Positions 17,701-27,498 of a DNA stretch of 64,000 nt are shown in pieces; position 1 is the stretch's first letter; each line of letters opens with the position of its first letter. The translations under genes were made by a program, and so were the position numbers. The notes under the pieces are model-generated. The model did not search any database. It saw nothing but the letters and a program-made list of their open reading frames with translations, and was not told the origin of the DNA. The stretch comes from Bifidobacterium aerophilum (GTDB lineage Bacteria; Actinomycetota; Actinomycetes; Actinomycetales; Bifidobacteriaceae): assembly GCF_010667685.1 (NCBI RefSeq), contig NZ_WHZW01000019.1:1-64000 (forward strand), written 5' to 3'.

Positions 17701-18240
17701 TCACTTACCAGCCTTTCCAGCCTTGCGCAGGATACGCTCGTCAGCGTACTTGATGCCCTTGCCCTTGTAGGGTTCCGGAGCACGCAGCTTGCGGATGTTC
17801 GCGGCAGCCTGGCCGACGGCCTGCTTGTCGGTGCCCTTGACGATCACCGTGTTGGCGTTCGGCACTTCGAACTCGATGCCTTCGGCCGGGTCGACGGTGA
17901 TGGTGTGGGAGTAACCGAGCGCAAACTCGATGCTCTTGCCCTTGAGGGTGGCGCGGTAACCGGTGCCAACGATCTGCAGGGTCTTGGCGTAGCCTTCGTG
18001 CACGCCCTTGACCATGCTGGCGACGATGGCGCGAGCCAGACCGTGCTTGGCACGGGTCGGACGCAGGTCATCAGCCGGGGTGAGGACGATCTCGTTGCCC
18101 TCGACCGCAGCGGTGATGCCTTCGGGAATGACGTAGGAGTCGGAACCCTTCGCACCCTTGGCGGAGAAGTTCTGACCGTCGATAGTGACTTCCACGCCGG
18201 CCGGGATGGCGACGGGGAGCTTACCAATATGCGATGCCAT
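17701..18240 (-). CDS. rplF: Large ribosomal subunit protein uL6
   Basis: The 179-residue protein has two tandem L6 folds and the C-terminal signature [14 protein letters not shown]. It lies between rpsH and rplR and binds near the sarcin-ricin loop at the factor-binding site. Confidence 0.97.
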   Translation of the reverse strand: MASHIGKLPVAIPAGVEVTIDGQNFSAKGAKGSDSYVIPEGITAAVEGNEIVLTPADDLRPTRAKHGLARAIVASMVKGVHEGYAKTLQIVGTGYRATLKGKSIEFALGYSHTITVDPAEGIEFEVPNANTVIVKGTDKQAVGQAAANIRKLRAPEPYKGKGIKYADERILRKAGKAGK

Positions 18241-18257
18241 GATCTAGCTCTCCTTTC

Positions 18258-18656
18258 TCACCACACGTAGGCGACGATCTCGCCGCCGATGCCCCGGTCG
18301 AGGCATTCCTTCTGGGTCATCAGTCCCGAGCTGGTCGAGATGATGGCGATACCGAGACCACCGAGCGGCATCGGCAGCGCGTCGGACTTCGCGTAGCGAC
18401 GCAGGCCCGGCTTGGAGATGCGCTTGATGCCCTGGATGGAACGCTCGCCGTTCGGGCCGTACTTGAGGGTGACCTCAAGAGTCTGGCCAACCTTGGCTTC
18501 CTTGGCGGTGAAGTCCTTGATGTAGCCTTCACGCTTCAGGATCTCGGCGATGTTCGCCTTGAACTTGGAGTACGGCATGTCCACGGTCTCGTGCTTCGCC
18601 GCGCTCGCATTACGCAGACGCGTAAGCATGTCTGCGATAGGATCTGTCATTGTCAT
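18258..18656 (-). CDS. rpsH: Small ribosomal subunit protein uS8
   Basis: The 132-residue protein starts [17 protein letters not shown] and ends with the uS8 signature [17 protein letters not shown]. Two close ATG codons (18656 and 18650) are possible starts; AGAAAGG lies about 15 bp upstream of the first. In E. coli uS8 is the translational repressor of the spc operon; whether that holds here cannot be seen. Confidence 0.96.
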   Translation of the reverse strand: MTMTDPIADMLTRLRNASAAKHETVDMPYSKFKANIAEILKREGYIKDFTAKEAKVGQTLEVTLKYGPNGERSIQGIKRISKPGLRRYAKSDALPMPLGGLGIAIISTSSGLMTQKECLDRGIGGEIVAYVW

Positions 18657-18752
18657 TTGGGCTTGTTGCCCTTTCTCGCTATGGTTTCCGCCGCCCTCAC
18701 GCCCGGCCATGAGGCTTCAGGCGATCGGGCCGCGGACCTTCAGCGTCGATGT

Positions 18753-18938
18753 TTACCAACTGGACTTCGTAACGCCGGGCAGCTCGCCGCGGTGAGCCTT
18801 CTCACGAAGGCAGATGCGGCACAGGCCGAACTTGCGGTAGACGGAGTGGGGACGACCACAAACCTGGCAGCGCGTGTAAGCGCGAACCTTGAACTTCGGC
18901 TTGGCGGCCGCCTTGTTCTTCAGAGCGGTTTTTGCCAT
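18753..18938 (-). CDS. rpsZ: Small ribosomal subunit protein uS14, zinc-binding type
   Basis: The 61-residue protein is the short, zinc-binding form with Cys24, Cys27, Cys40 and Cys43 (RCQVCG and LCRIC). It directly follows rplE with one base between them. Confidence 0.96.
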   Translation of the reverse strand: MAKTALKNKAAAKPKFKVRAYTRCQVCGRPHSVYRKFGLCRICLREKAHRGELPGVTKSSW

Positions 18939-18939
18939 A

Positions 18940-19512
18940 TCAGTTCTCCTTGAAGGGGAAGCCGAGGTGCTTGAGGAGCACGGAAGCTTCCTTGTCGTCC
19001 TTGGTGGAGGTCACCACGGTGATGTCCATACCGCGCTGGTGATCGATCGAATCCGGATCGATCTCGTGGAACATGGACTGCTCGGTGAGACCAAAGTTGT
19101 AGTTGCCCTGGCCGTCGAACTGCTTGCCGTTGATGCCGCGGAAATCGCGGATACGCGGCAGCGCAAGGGTCAGCAGACGATCCAGGAACTCCCACATGCG
19201 GTCGCCACGCAGGGTGACGTACGCGCCGATGGCCTGGCCCTCACGCAGGTGGAACTGCGCGACGGACTTCTTGGCCTTGGTGATCTTCGGCTTCTGGCCG
19301 GTGATCAGGGTGAGGTCCTTGACGGCGCCTTCGATGAGCTTGGAGTCGCGAGCAGCGGCACCGACGCCCATGGAGACAACGACCTTCTGGATGCGGGCCA
19401 CCTGCATCGGGTTGGAGTAGTTGAACTCCTTCTCGAGCTCGGGGATGATGACCTCGTTGTACTTCTGCTTCAGGCGCGGGGTCGCCGGCGCCTCAACGGT
19501 CGTATCGGTCAT
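18940..19512 (-). CDS. rplE: Large ribosomal subunit protein uL5
   Basis: The 190-residue protein contains the uL5 core ([19 protein letters not shown]-like central segment, [16 protein letters not shown]). It binds 5S rRNA and contacts the P-site tRNA. The start codon overlaps the rplX stop codon by 4 bp. Confidence 0.97.
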   Translation of the reverse strand: MTDTTVEAPATPRLKQKYNEVIIPELEKEFNYSNPMQVARIQKVVVSMGVGAAARDSKLIEGAVKDLTLITGQKPKITKAKKSVAQFHLREGQAIGAYVTLRGDRMWEFLDRLLTLALPRIRDFRGINGKQFDGQGNYNFGLTEQSMFHEIDPDSIDHQRGMDITVVTSTKDDKEASVLLKHLGFPFKEN

Positions 19513-19844
19513 GCCAGCTCCTTTCCGGACTTCTTGGCCACGCGCACGCGCACGGTCTTCACCTTGCCGTCACGAGCCTCTTCCTTCACCACAACGCCCA
19601 CGCGGGTCGGCTGCTTGGTCTCCGGGTCGATCAGCATCACGTTGGAGCGATGGATCGGCGCCTCGACGGAGACGATGCCGGCCTGCTGGCCCTGCTGCGT
19701 GGCGCGGACGTGCTTCTTGACGATCTGCACGCCCTCGACGATCAGACGATCGTCGGCCAGCACACGGGTGACCTTGCCTTCCTTGCCCTTATCCTTGCCG
19801 CGGATGACCTTGACCAGGTCGCCGCTCTTGATCTTGGCTACCAT
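19509..19844 (-). CDS. rplX: Large ribosomal subunit protein uL24
   Basis: The 111-residue protein has the KOW motif ([19 protein letters not shown]) at its N-terminus. It initiates 50S assembly. It sits 1 bp after rplN and overlaps rplE by 4 bp. Confidence 0.97.
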   Translation of the reverse strand: MVAKIKSGDLVKVIRGKDKGKEGKVTRVLADDRLIVEGVQIVKKHVRATQQGQQAGIVSVEAPIHRSNVMLIDPETKQPTRVGVVVKEEARDGKVKTVRVRVAKKSGKELA

Positions 19845-19845
19845 G

Positions 19846-20214
19846 TCAGATCACCTCCGGAGCGAGGGACACGATACGCATGAAGCGCTTGTCGCGCAGC
19901 TCACGGGCGATCGGTCCGAAGATACGAGTGCCCTTCGGTTCACGGCCGGAGCCGAGAATAACGGCGGCGTTCTCGTCGAACTTGATGTAGGAGCCGTCGA
20001 CACGACGGTGCTCCTTGACGGTGCGGACGACGACGGCCTTGACCACGTCGCCCTTCTTGACCGACCCGCCAGGGATCGCGTCCTTGACGGAGGCGACGAT
20101 CACGTCGCCCAGGTCGGCATAGCGTCGCTTCGATCCGCCGAGCACTCGGATGCAGAGGAGTTCCTTCGCACCCGTGTTGTCGGCGACATGAAGCCGCGTT
20201 TCCTGCTGAATCAT
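19846..20214 (-). CDS. rplN: Large ribosomal subunit protein uL14
   Basis: The 122-residue protein begins [20 protein letters not shown] and carries the uL14 signature. It contacts the 30S subunit at bridge B8. A GC-rich hairpin lies between it and rpsQ upstream. Confidence 0.98.
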   Translation of the reverse strand: MIQQETRLHVADNTGAKELLCIRVLGGSKRRYADLGDVIVASVKDAIPGGSVKKGDVVKAVVVRTVKEHRRVDGSYIKFDENAAVILGSGREPKGTRIFGPIARELRDKRFMRIVSLAPEVI

Positions 20215-20247
20215 TGATTCTCCTTAGCCGAGCTGGTTCTCCCCAAG

Positions 20248-20281
20248 CACCCCGCCCACCTGTACGAGCATGGGCGGGGTG
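20248..20281 (-). promoter_or_regulatory. Hairpin between rpsQ and rplN
   Basis: Perfect 11-bp arms CACCCCGCCCA / TGGGCGGGGTG enclose a 12-nt loop in the 91-bp rpsQ-rplN gap. There is no T-run, so an RNA-processing or attenuation role is more likely than full termination. Confidence 0.5.
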
Positions 20282-20305
20282 ACTCGCGGAGCCTTGCCGA
20301 ACTTG

Positions 20306-20566
20306 TTACTTAGCGCGCTCGATGATGGATTCGAGACGCCAACGCTTGGTCTTGCTCAGGGGCCGAGTCTCCATAATACTCACGAGGTCGCCAACGTGCG
20401 CGTCGTTGTGTTCATCATGGGCCTTGACCTTCTTGGTGGAACGAACGACCTTGCCGTACAGCGGGTGGGTCGAACGCTGCTCGAGCTCGACGGTGATCGT
20501 CTTGTCCATCGCTTCGGACACGACGTAACCGCGACGAACCTTGCGGAAGTTACGCTCTTCAGCCAT
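20306..20566 (-). CDS. rpsQ: Small ribosomal subunit protein uS17
   Basis: The 86-residue OB-fold protein contains the signature [22 protein letters not shown] region near its middle. Its ATG overlaps the last base of the rpmC stop codon, a sign of translational coupling. Confidence 0.97.
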   Translation of the reverse strand: MAEERNFRKVRRGYVVSEAMDKTITVELEQRSTHPLYGKVVRSTKKVKAHDEHNDAHVGDLVSIMETRPLSKTKRWRLESIIERAK

Positions 20567-20823
20567 TAGTTCTCCTCAGCTTTCGTTTCGGATGCCTCGG
20601 GCGCCTGGCTGATGCCGAGCTCACGCTCGCGCAGGACGGTGTACATCCTGGCGATGTCGTGCTTGACCGCCTTGAGGCGGGCAGTGTTGTCGAGCTGACC
20701 AGTCGCGTGCTGGAAGCGCAGGTTGAACAGCTCTTCCTTGGACTTCTTGAGGAAACCTTCGATCTCCTCGTTGGTCTTCTCGTTCAGATTCTTGATTGCA
20801 TATTCAGCGGTACCGACTGCCAT
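20566..20823 (-). CDS. rpmC: Large ribosomal subunit protein uL29
   Basis: The 85-residue helical protein contains [16 protein letters not shown] and the [18 protein letters not shown] signature. It has an acidic tail beyond the usual length of about 65 residues. It overlaps the rplP stop codon and the rpsQ start codon by one base each. Confidence 0.97.
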   Translation of the reverse strand: MAVGTAEYAIKNLNEKTNEEIEGFLKKSKEELFNLRFQHATGQLDNTARLKAVKHDIARMYTVLRERELGISQAPEASETKAEEN

Positions 20824-21242
20824 CAGATATCACCACCTTCGCGAGCGATAATGCGGCACTTCATCGGGAGCTTGTCGATGGCGCGGCGCAGGGCCTCGCG
20901 AGCGACATCCTCGGAAACGCCACCGATCTCGAACATCACACGGCCCGGACGCACGTTGGCGATCCAGAACTCCGGCGTGCCCTTACCGGAACCCATTCGG
21001 GTGCCGAGCGGCTTCTTGGTCAGCGGGCGATCCGGGAAGATCGTGATCCACACACGGCCACCACGCTTGATGTAACGGGTCATGGCGATACGTGCGGCCT
21101 CGATCTGACGGTTGGTCACGTAGGCCGGCGCGAGCGCCTGAATGCCGAAATCGCCGAACGCGATCTCGTTGCCGCCCTTGGACATGCCAGAGCGGACCGG
21201 ACGATGCTGCTTGCGGTACTTAGTCCTCTTCGGGATAAGCAT
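20823..21242 (-). CDS. rplP: Large ribosomal subunit protein uL16
   Basis: The 139-residue protein begins [15 protein letters not shown] and has the signature [17 protein letters not shown]. It helps organise the A-site tRNA region of the 50S. I set the start at 21242, 4 bp after rpsC; the longer reading to 21416 overlaps rpsC and has no family support. Confidence 0.97.
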   Translation of the reverse strand: MLIPKRTKYRKQHRPVRSGMSKGGNEIAFGDFGIQALAPAYVTNRQIEAARIAMTRYIKRGGRVWITIFPDRPLTKKPLGTRMGSGKGTPEFWIANVRPGRVMFEIGGVSEDVAREALRRAIDKLPMKCRIIAREGGDI

Positions 21243-21246
21243 CAGT

Positions 21247-22056
21247 TCACTCCTTCGTTTCCGTTGCGGCAGGAGCCTCAGCGGCGGCGGCCTCGGCCTT
21301 CGGGGCCTCGGTGGCCTGCTGGGCAGCGTTGCGGTTGCCGCGACGCGGGCGGCGATCGCCGCCACGACGGCCCGGACGGCTGTTCTGCTGCGCCTGCTGC
21401 TGCTCTTCGAACTCACGCTCGGTCATGTCGCCCTTGTAGATCCACACCTTGACGCCGATGCGGCCGTAGGTGGTCTTGGCCTCGAAGAAGCCGTAATCGA
21501 TCAGGGCGCGCAGGGTCTGCAGCGGAACGCGACCCTCGCGGTAGAACTCCGAGCGGCTCATTTCCGCACCGCCGAGGCGGCCGGAGAGCTTGATGCGGAT
21601 ACCCTTGGCGCCGGCGCGCATCGCGTCCTGCTGGGCCTTGCGCATCGCGCGACGGAAGGTCACGCGGTTGGTCAGCTGTTCGGCGATGCCCTGAGCGACG
21701 AGCTGGGCGTCCAGAGCGGCGTTCTTGACCTCGAAGATGTTGAGCTGGACCTGCTTGCCGGTGAGCTTCTCGAGCTTGGCGCGAACCTTCTCGGCTTCGG
21801 CGCCACGGCGGCCGATCACGATGCCCGGACGGGCGGTGTGGATGTCCACACGCACGCGGTCGCGGGTGCGCTCGATGACGATGCGGGACACGCCCGCACG
21901 CTCGAGGTCCTTGTTCATCTCCTTGCGGATCTTGTCATCCTCGAGGACGAAGTCGCTGTAGCGCTCGCCAGGCTTGTTGGAATCGGAGAACCACTTGGAA
22001 CGATGGTTTTCAGTGATGCCCAGACGATAGCCAAAGGGATTGATCTTCTGACCCAT
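21247..22056 (-). CDS. rpsC: Small ribosomal subunit protein uS3
   Basis: The 269-residue protein has the N-terminal [14 protein letters not shown], the KH domain with [15 protein letters not shown], and the C-terminal RNA-helicase-like entry-channel domain up to about residue 215. An Ala/Glu/Arg-rich tail follows, as is common in actinobacteria. Confidence 0.97.
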   Translation of the reverse strand: MGQKINPFGYRLGITENHRSKWFSDSNKPGERYSDFVLEDDKIRKEMNKDLERAGVSRIVIERTRDRVRVDIHTARPGIVIGRRGAEAEKVRAKLEKLTGKQVQLNIFEVKNAALDAQLVAQGIAEQLTNRVTFRRAMRKAQQDAMRAGAKGIRIKLSGRLGGAEMSRSEFYREGRVPLQTLRALIDYGFFEAKTTYGRIGVKVWIYKGDMTEREFEEQQQAQQNSRPGRRGGDRRPRRGNRNAAQQATEAPKAEAAAAEAPAATETKE

Positions 22057-22058
22057 CT

Positions 22059-22418
22059 TTAGCGGGCTCCTTCCTTGGTAGCGACAACGACCGTGATGTG
22101 GGCGGTGCGCTTGTTGATGCGAGCGGCACGGCCCTGGGCGCGGGCGCGGAAACGCTTGAGCGTCACACCTTCGTCCACATAGGTCTCCTTGATGACCAGA
22201 TCGTTCTCGCGGAACGGCTCACCGGCCTTGTCGGCCTTGACGCGAGCGTTGGCGATGGCGCTCTCGAGGACCTTGCGAACCGGCAGGGACGCGTCCTGAG
22301 GAGCGAACTTGAGGATGGTGACGGCTTCGGTCGCCTGCTTGCCGCGGATGAGGTCGACCATGCGGCGAGCCTTGCGCGGCGTCACGCGGACGTGACGAGC
22401 GATTGCTTTAGCTTCCAT
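22059..22418 (-). CDS. rplV: Large ribosomal subunit protein uL22
   Basis: The 119-residue protein contains the uL22 signature in [21 protein letters not shown], the hairpin that lines the exit tunnel and can carry macrolide-resistance changes. It is 2 bp from rpsC. Confidence 0.97.
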   Translation of the reverse strand: MEAKAIARHVRVTPRKARRMVDLIRGKQATEAVTILKFAPQDASLPVRKVLESAIANARVKADKAGEPFRENDLVIKETYVDEGVTLKRFRARAQGRAARINKRTAHITVVVATKEGAR

Positions 22419-22435
22419 GTTCTTTTCCTTATCCT

Positions 22436-22714
22436 TTAGCGGCGGGCCTTCTTGTCGTCCTTCACATGACCCTTGAAGGTCTTGGTCGGGGCGAACTCAC
22501 CGAGCTTGTGACCGACCATGGCCTCGGTGACGAACACCGGGACGTGCTTGCGGCCATCGTGAACAGCGAACGTGTGTCCGATGAAATCAGGGGTGATCAT
22601 CGAACGACGGGACCACGTCTTGATGACGTTGTGGGTGCCCTTCTCGTTCTGCTCGTCGACTTTCTTCTGCAGGTGGGCGTCGACGAAGGGGCCCTTCTTG
22701 ATGCTACGAGTCAT
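22436..22714 (-). CDS. rpsS: Small ribosomal subunit protein uS19
   Basis: The 92-residue protein begins [15 protein letters not shown] and has the signature [21 protein letters not shown]. It forms the 30S head complex with uS13. Confidence 0.98.
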   Translation of the reverse strand: MTRSIKKGPFVDAHLQKKVDEQNEKGTHNVIKTWSRRSMITPDFIGHTFAVHDGRKHVPVFVTEAMVGHKLGEFAPTKTFKGHVKDDKKARR

Positions 22715-22729
22715 CTACTCGACACTCCC

Positions 22730-23560
22730 TTACTTGCGGTTCTTACCATTCGGACGACGACGAACAATCATCTTGTTCGAAGCCTTCTTCGGACGACGAG
22801 TACGAACCTCGCCCTTGCCCCACGGCGAAACCGGCGGCTTGCCACCGCGGGTACGACCACCGTGCGGGTGATCGACCGGGTTCATGGACTCACCACGGGT
22901 CCACGGACGCTTGCCGATCCAGCGGGCGCGACCGGCCTTACCGAGCTGGATGTTGGCGTGGTCGGAGTTGCCGACCTCACCGACGGTCGCACGGCAGCGG
23001 GCGTCGACGTTGCGGATTTCGCCGGACGGCATACGCAGCTGGGCGTAGGCGCCATCCTTGGCGACGAGCTGGACGGCGGCACCGGCGGAACGGGCGATCT
23101 TCGCCCCGCCAAGCGGCTTGAGCTCGATCGCGTGGACCACGGTACCGGTCGGGATGTTCTTGAGCGGCAGGTTGTTGCCCGGCTTGATGTCGGCCTTCTC
23201 GCCGGTCTCGATCACGTCGCCCTGCTTGACGCCTTCCGGAGCGATGATGTAACGCTTCTCACCATCGGCGTAGTGCAACAGTGCGATACGAGCGGAACGG
23301 TTCGGGTCGTACTCGATGTGAGCGACGGTAGCCGGCACGCCGTCCTTGTCCCAGCGACGGAAGTCGATGAGACGGTAGGCGCGCTTGTGGCCGCCACCGC
23401 GATGACGGGAGGTCATACGACCGTAGGAGTTACGACCGCCGGTCTTGGTCAGCTTGCGAACCAGCGACTTCTCGGGCGTGGAGCGCGTAAGGTCGGAGAA
23501 ATCCGAGACAGACGCGTTGCGGCGGCCAGCAGTCGTCGGCTTATAAACGCGGATAGCCAT
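22730..23560 (-). CDS. rplB: Large ribosomal subunit protein uL2
   Basis: The 276-residue protein has both RNA-binding domains and the C-terminal signature with the conserved His in [15 protein letters not shown], close to the peptidyl transferase centre. It is 15 bp upstream of rpsS. Confidence 0.98.
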   Translation of the reverse strand: MAIRVYKPTTAGRRNASVSDFSDLTRSTPEKSLVRKLTKTGGRNSYGRMTSRHRGGGHKRAYRLIDFRRWDKDGVPATVAHIEYDPNRSARIALLHYADGEKRYIIAPEGVKQGDVIETGEKADIKPGNNLPLKNIPTGTVVHAIELKPLGGAKIARSAGAAVQLVAKDGAYAQLRMPSGEIRNVDARCRATVGEVGNSDHANIQLGKAGRARWIGKRPWTRGESMNPVDHPHGGRTRGGKPPVSPWGKGEVRTRRPKKASNKMIVRRRPNGKNRK

Positions 23561-23596
23561 AATATAGTTCTTCCTTTAACTTTTCTCGGCTAGCCT

Positions 23597-23893
23597 TCAG
23601 TTGCCGAAGATGTCGATCGTCTGGCCCTCGGCGACGGTCACGATCGCACGCTTCTGGGAAACGCGCTGGCCGAAGCCGTAACGGGAGCGCTTGCGCTTGC
23701 CGTCGCGGTTGAGGGTGTTGACGTTCGTCACCTTCACCTTGAAGATCTCTTCGATAGCCTGCTTGATCTGCACCTTGTTCGCGTTCGGGGCCACCACGAA
23801 GGTGTACTGGCCACGATCGGAGAGCGCGTAGCTCTTCTCGGAGACGACAGGCTTGAGGATGACGTCGTGTGCGGGCTTGTGGATTGCGACCAT
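23597..23893 (-). CDS. rplW: Large ribosomal subunit protein uL23
   Basis: The 98-residue protein begins with [19 protein letters not shown], the uL23 N-terminus. It sits at the exit-tunnel rim where trigger factor and SRP dock. It is 6 bp from rplD. Confidence 0.96.
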   Translation of the reverse strand: MVAIHKPAHDVILKPVVSEKSYALSDRGQYTFVVAPNANKVQIKQAIEEIFKVKVTNVNTLNRDGKRKRSRYGFGQRVSQKRAIVTVAEGQTIDIFGN

Positions 23894-23899
23894 TTAAGA

Positions 23900-24565
23900 T
23901 CAGTCCTCCTTCGCGGCCGGCTCGGTCTTACCCGCGAGGAAAGCGTCAAGGCCTTCCTGGGTGAAGACGACATACTGAGCCGTGACCACATCGTACGTGT
24001 TGAGCTGATCGGCGAAGATCGGGTGGACGGTCGGGATGTTGCGGACCGACAGCCACTCGTTGATGTTCTCGCGGGACAGCACCACGGTGGTGAACTTGTT
24101 CTCGGTGATCGGGGACAGCGCGGCGACGGCGGCCTTGGTGGACGGGGTATCGGTGATACCGAAGTTCACCACGGCGACGCGGCCGGCGTTCGCACGATCG
24201 GACAGGACGTAGCGCAGGGCCGCGGCCTTCATCTTCTTGGGGGTGCGCTGCGAGTAGTCGCGCGGCTGCGGACCGAACACGGTGCCGCCGTGGTACCACT
24301 GCGGGGCGCGGATGGAGCCCTGACGAGCACGACCGGTGCCCTTCTGCTTCCACGGCTTCTTGCCGCCGCCGGAGACCATGCCACGAGTCTTGGTGGCGTG
24401 GGTGCCGGCGCGGGCAGCAGCGAGCTGAGCCACAACGACCTGGTGGATCAGCGGGACGCGGGAGGCGACCTCTTCGGCGGTGTGGCCGAAGATCTCAGCC
24501 GGGACCTCGACGGTGCCGGTGGTAGCGCCCTGGGCGTCAGACACGTTCAGAGTAACGTTTGCCAT
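23900..24565 (-). CDS. rplD: Large ribosomal subunit protein uL4
   Basis: The 221-residue protein contains the tunnel loop region (KPWKQKGTGRARQGSIRAP), where macrolide-resistance changes occur. In E. coli uL4 represses the S10 operon; the leader here cannot be judged. Confidence 0.97.
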   Translation of the reverse strand: MANVTLNVSDAQGATTGTVEVPAEIFGHTAEEVASRVPLIHQVVVAQLAAARAGTHATKTRGMVSGGGKKPWKQKGTGRARQGSIRAPQWYHGGTVFGPQPRDYSQRTPKKMKAAALRYVLSDRANAGRVAVVNFGITDTPSTKAAVAALSPITENKFTTVVLSRENINEWLSVRNIPTVHPIFADQLNTYDVVTAQYVVFTQEGLDAFLAGKTEPAAKED

Positions 24566-24579
24566 GATTCAGACTCCCC

Positions 24580-25227
24580 TTACTTCACTGCCGTGCGGAC
24601 GAGAACGATGCCGCCCTTCGGGCCCGGGATCGCGCCCTTGATGGCGAGAATGCTGTTCTCGGCATCCGCGGACATGACGGTCAAGCCCTGAGCGGTCGCG
24701 GTCACATGACCCATGCGGCCGGCCATACGCTTGCCCTTGAGAATACGGCTCGGGGTAGCGCATGCGCCGACAGAGCCGGGGCGACGCTCGTTCTTGTGAG
24801 AGCCGTGAGAACGACGGTAGGACTTGAAGCCCCAGCGCTTGATGGTGCCGGCGAAGCCCTTGCCCTTGGTGGTGCCGGTGACGTCGACCTCGGAGCCCTC
24901 CGGGAAGAACTCGATGCTGAGCTCCTGGCCCGGCTCGTACTCGGCGGCGTCCTCGGTGCGCACCTCGACGAGGTGGCGACGCGGGGTCACACCGGCCTTG
25001 GCGAAGTGGCCGGCGAGCGGCTTGGTCACCTTGGTGGGATCGATCTGGCCATAGCCGATCTGGACGGCCTTGTAGCCGTCGGTTTCCTCGGACTTGACGG
25101 CGGTCACCACGTTGGTGGACACGTCAACGAGGGTGACGGGGACGAAGAAACCGTTCTCGTCCCAGACCTGAGTCATGCCGAGCTTCTTGCCCAGCAGAGC
25201 CTTGTGGCTACCTCTCTGCGAAGTCAT
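24580..25227 (-). CDS. rplC: Large ribosomal subunit protein uL3
   Basis: The 215-residue protein begins with [18 protein letters not shown] and has the loop segment [17 protein letters not shown] close to the peptidyl transferase centre. A strong AGGAGGGG site lies 6 bp before the ATG. Confidence 0.98.
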   Translation of the reverse strand: MTSQRGSHKALLGKKLGMTQVWDENGFFVPVTLVDVSTNVVTAVKSEETDGYKAVQIGYGQIDPTKVTKPLAGHFAKAGVTPRRHLVEVRTEDAAEYEPGQELSIEFFPEGSEVDVTGTTKGKGFAGTIKRWGFKSYRRSHGSHKNERRPGSVGACATPSRILKGKRMAGRMGHVTATAQGLTVMSADAENSILAIKGAIPGPKGGIVLVRTAVK

Positions 25228-25244
25228 AGTGGTCCCCTCCTCCC

Positions 25245-25553
25245 TTACAGCTTGATCTCGATGTTGACATCCGCGGGCAGATCAATGTGCATCAGGGAGT
25301 CCACGGCCTTCGGGGTCGGGTCCACGATGTCGATGAGGCGCTTATGAGTGCGCATCTCGAAGTGCTCGCGAGAATCCTTGTACTTGTGAGGAGAACGAAT
25401 AACAACAAAGACGTTCTTCTCGGTCGGGAGCGGAACCGGGCCAACCACAGTTGCGCCCGCGTTCGTCACCGTTTCGACGATCTTCTTCGCCGATTGGTCG
25501 ATGACCTCGTGGTCATAGGACTTAAGCCTGATGCGGATTTTCTGTCCCGCCAT
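25245..25553 (-). CDS. rpsJ: Small ribosomal subunit protein uS10
   Basis: The 102-residue protein starts [19 protein letters not shown] and carries the signature [20 protein letters not shown]. It heads the ribosomal protein cluster; GAAAGGGCGG precedes the ATG. Confidence 0.98.
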   Translation of the reverse strand: MAGQKIRIRLKSYDHEVIDQSAKKIVETVTNAGATVVGPVPLPTEKNVFVVIRSPHKYKDSREHFEMRTHKRLIDIVDPTPKAVDSLMHIDLPADVNIEIKL

Positions 25554-26059
25554 TGCCGTCCGCCCTTTCTAGCGATTCGTGTACTGTTTACCAGCCTGCT
25601 TCTAGGGCACCGGAGACCTGGCCGCACCAAGACACACCCCTTAGGGTGAGACTTGTGGCCAAACCACATCAGTGCGCGGCATGCGTCGCTCCACTTTCGT
25701 GAAGTCCCGCTCCGCGCTCGCTTTTTTGATTCCAATTTGCGAGCCCAAATCAGGCAACTTGTTTATTAAAGCACTAGGCATGGCCTTATGGAGTTCGGGC
25801 GTGTCGCGTTGCGACACGCCCTCACCCTGTCATATTCCCTCGGGCTTCCCTATCGGTCGCCCTCGGCGTCGCCTACGAAGAGTCCACCGGACTCTTCGCT
25901 TCACGGCGCCGTGGGCGAGTCGCCCGGATACTGCCCATATTCCCTCATCCTCCCGGCCGGTCGTCTCCGACGGCGAGCGTTGTGGATAACCCACGAAGCG
26001 TTCGACCACATACATCGAAACATGCGCGTTTCCCGTCGGGGATCCGCTACGGTTCGATC
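25554..26059. promoter_or_regulatory. Divergent leader region rpsJ / AbiEi-like gene
   Basis: This 506-bp gap should hold the promoter and leader of the S10 cluster (minus strand) and the promoter of the plus-strand gene. A perfect hairpin, GGGCGTGTCGC / GCGACACGCCC, is at 25797-25821. A 41-bp family 2 repeat is at 25867-25907. A consensus DnaA-box sequence TGTGGATAA is at 25981-25989. I could not fix a confident -35/-10 pair for rpsJ. Confidence 0.5.
25867..25907 (+). repeat. Palindromic repeat, family 2 (copy 1)
   Basis: A 41-nt element with perfect 10-bp arms CGAAGAGTCC / GGACTCTTCG around ACC, flanked by TCGCCTA and CTTCACGGC. It aligns end to end with the reverse complements of 58596-58636 and 58714-58754; the arm differences are compensatory. 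Confidence 0.65.
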
Positions 26060-27025
26060 ATGAGAACGAATACCGTACTGAACAAGCGCTGCGAGGAACT
26101 CGACCGCCTCCGGCTATGCGCGTGGGGCCGTACCGAAGCCGAACGGCGGACTCTGCTGCGGCATGCGGCATCCGGCGACATGCTACGGGTGGCACGTTCC
26201 TGCTATGCCCGTGCCTCATCATGGAACACGCTGGATCCGGTGGAACGGTACCGCCGCATCATACGGACAATGGCCGTCCTGCATCCGGACTGGGTGTTCG
26301 GGGACATGACGGCCGCGACCATGCACGGCATCAACGACTCGAGACGGCACCTCGACGATATCCACCTCATGACCGATCGGCGGCGCCATTCCCACGATCA
26401 TGCCCGACTCCGCTATCATCTGCTGCCGGACGACGAATTCGATCAATCGCAGGTGGTCGACGGCGTGCGGGTCACACCGCTCGACAGGACGATATTCGAC
26501 TGCACGCGCCGGCTGGAATTCCCGGATGGACTGTGCGTAGCGGAATCGGCTCTGCGGCAATCCCTGATAAGCCGGGAACACATGACCGACCGGTGCCGTA
26601 CCTTATCCGGTCGATTCCGGCGGAAAGCGCTGAGGGCGGTGACACTGGCTCCCGGCGGCACCGAAAACGGCGGCGAAGCCTACGCTTATGCCGTGATGGT
26701 CGATGAGGGATTCGTACCGCCATCGGTTCAGGAGGAGATCATCAATCCCTTTGATCTCAGCCGGCGCGACCGGGTCGATTTCTCATGGCATACCGAAGAT
26801 GGCCGGTTCATCGTGGCCGAACTGGACGGCCGCATCAAATACACGGATCCGTCGATGTACAAGGACGGCAGTCTGCCGAAAACGATCATCGAGGAGAAGG
26901 AACGCGAGGAACGGATCCGGCTGGTCGCGGACGACATGGTCCGATTCTCCTTCGCCGAGGCCTATCGGCGTCATCCGCTGACAGCCAAGCTCGCCAAGGC
27001 CCGAGTCCCACGTTCGGATGATTAA
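26060..27025 (+). CDS. AbiEi-like protein with C-terminal DUF559/Vsr-type nuclease domain
   Basis: The 321-residue protein shows a central region (FGDMTAATMHGI, VDGVRVTPLDRTIFDCTR) seen in the actinobacterial type IV antitoxin (AbiEi) group. Its C-terminal PD-(D/E)xK-like core has Asp240 in RVDF, Glu254 and Asp256 in AELDG, and Lys260. This resembles DUF559/Vsr-type endonuclease folds. I used the ATG at 26060; the earlier in-frame codons overlap the DnaA-box region. No toxin gene (AbiEii type) is adjacent, so an antitoxin role is not supported by context. A shorter relative without the nuclease domain is at 38912. Confidence 0.65.
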   Translation: MRTNTVLNKRCEELDRLRLCAWGRTEAERRTLLRHAASGDMLRVARSCYARASSWNTLDPVERYRRIIRTMAVLHPDWVFGDMTAATMHGINDSRRHLDDIHLMTDRRRHSHDHARLRYHLLPDDEFDQSQVVDGVRVTPLDRTIFDCTRRLEFPDGLCVAESALRQSLISREHMTDRCRTLSGRFRRKALRAVTLAPGGTENGGEAYAYAVMVDEGFVPPSVQEEIINPFDLSRRDRVDFSWHTEDGRFIVAELDGRIKYTDPSMYKDGSLPKTIIEEKEREERIRLVADDMVRFSFAEAYRRHPLTAKLAKARVPRSDD

Positions 27026-27498
27026 TTTCGATGTGGGGAGGATCGGTCATATACGGCCCAATTTCCGCCGGTTCATGATACGGATTTCCCCACTTTCCCG
27101 CATTAATCCGTATGTGGGGATGCAGGTGTCATCAGCGGGCTTATCTCGCATGACGTAATGACGGTTATTCCCCACCATTGACGATTATGAACCGATCATG
27201 CGCCGGCTGGATTCATCTCATGGTCGTCATGTCCCCACATATGCCGGTTCCCACGATAGAACAATCCATATCAACAAGACTTTGTGGGGAAAATCAGACA
27301 TCTTCAGCCCTACGGTCAACCGCAATCCCCGACCACCCGGAACACCAGACGAAACACCGCGCGGGGAGATACCGCCCATCCCCGATTCCCGGACTTCCCT
27401 ACCGGCCGACCTCGGGTCGGCTACCGGGAACCTACCGGCTTCCCGGCCGACCATGTCATGGCTGGCGCGTTGCGGGGCTCTCCCCTATCGTTACGAAC
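27026..27498. repeat. Gap with six GTGGGGA/TCCCCAC motifs
   Basis: No gene is apparent in this 473-bp gap. GTGGGGA or its complement occurs six times between 27032 and 27290 (near 27033, 27087, 27114, 27169, 27232 and 27284). A 9-bp inverted repeat, ATACGGATT (27078-27086) and AATCCGTAT (27104-27112), lies within. Function unknown. Confidence 0.5.

Noticed and set aside
25554..25830. Specific -35/-10 promoter for rpsJ
   Set aside because: Several A/T-rich hexamers exist but none pairs with a good partner at 16-18 bp, so no coordinates are given.
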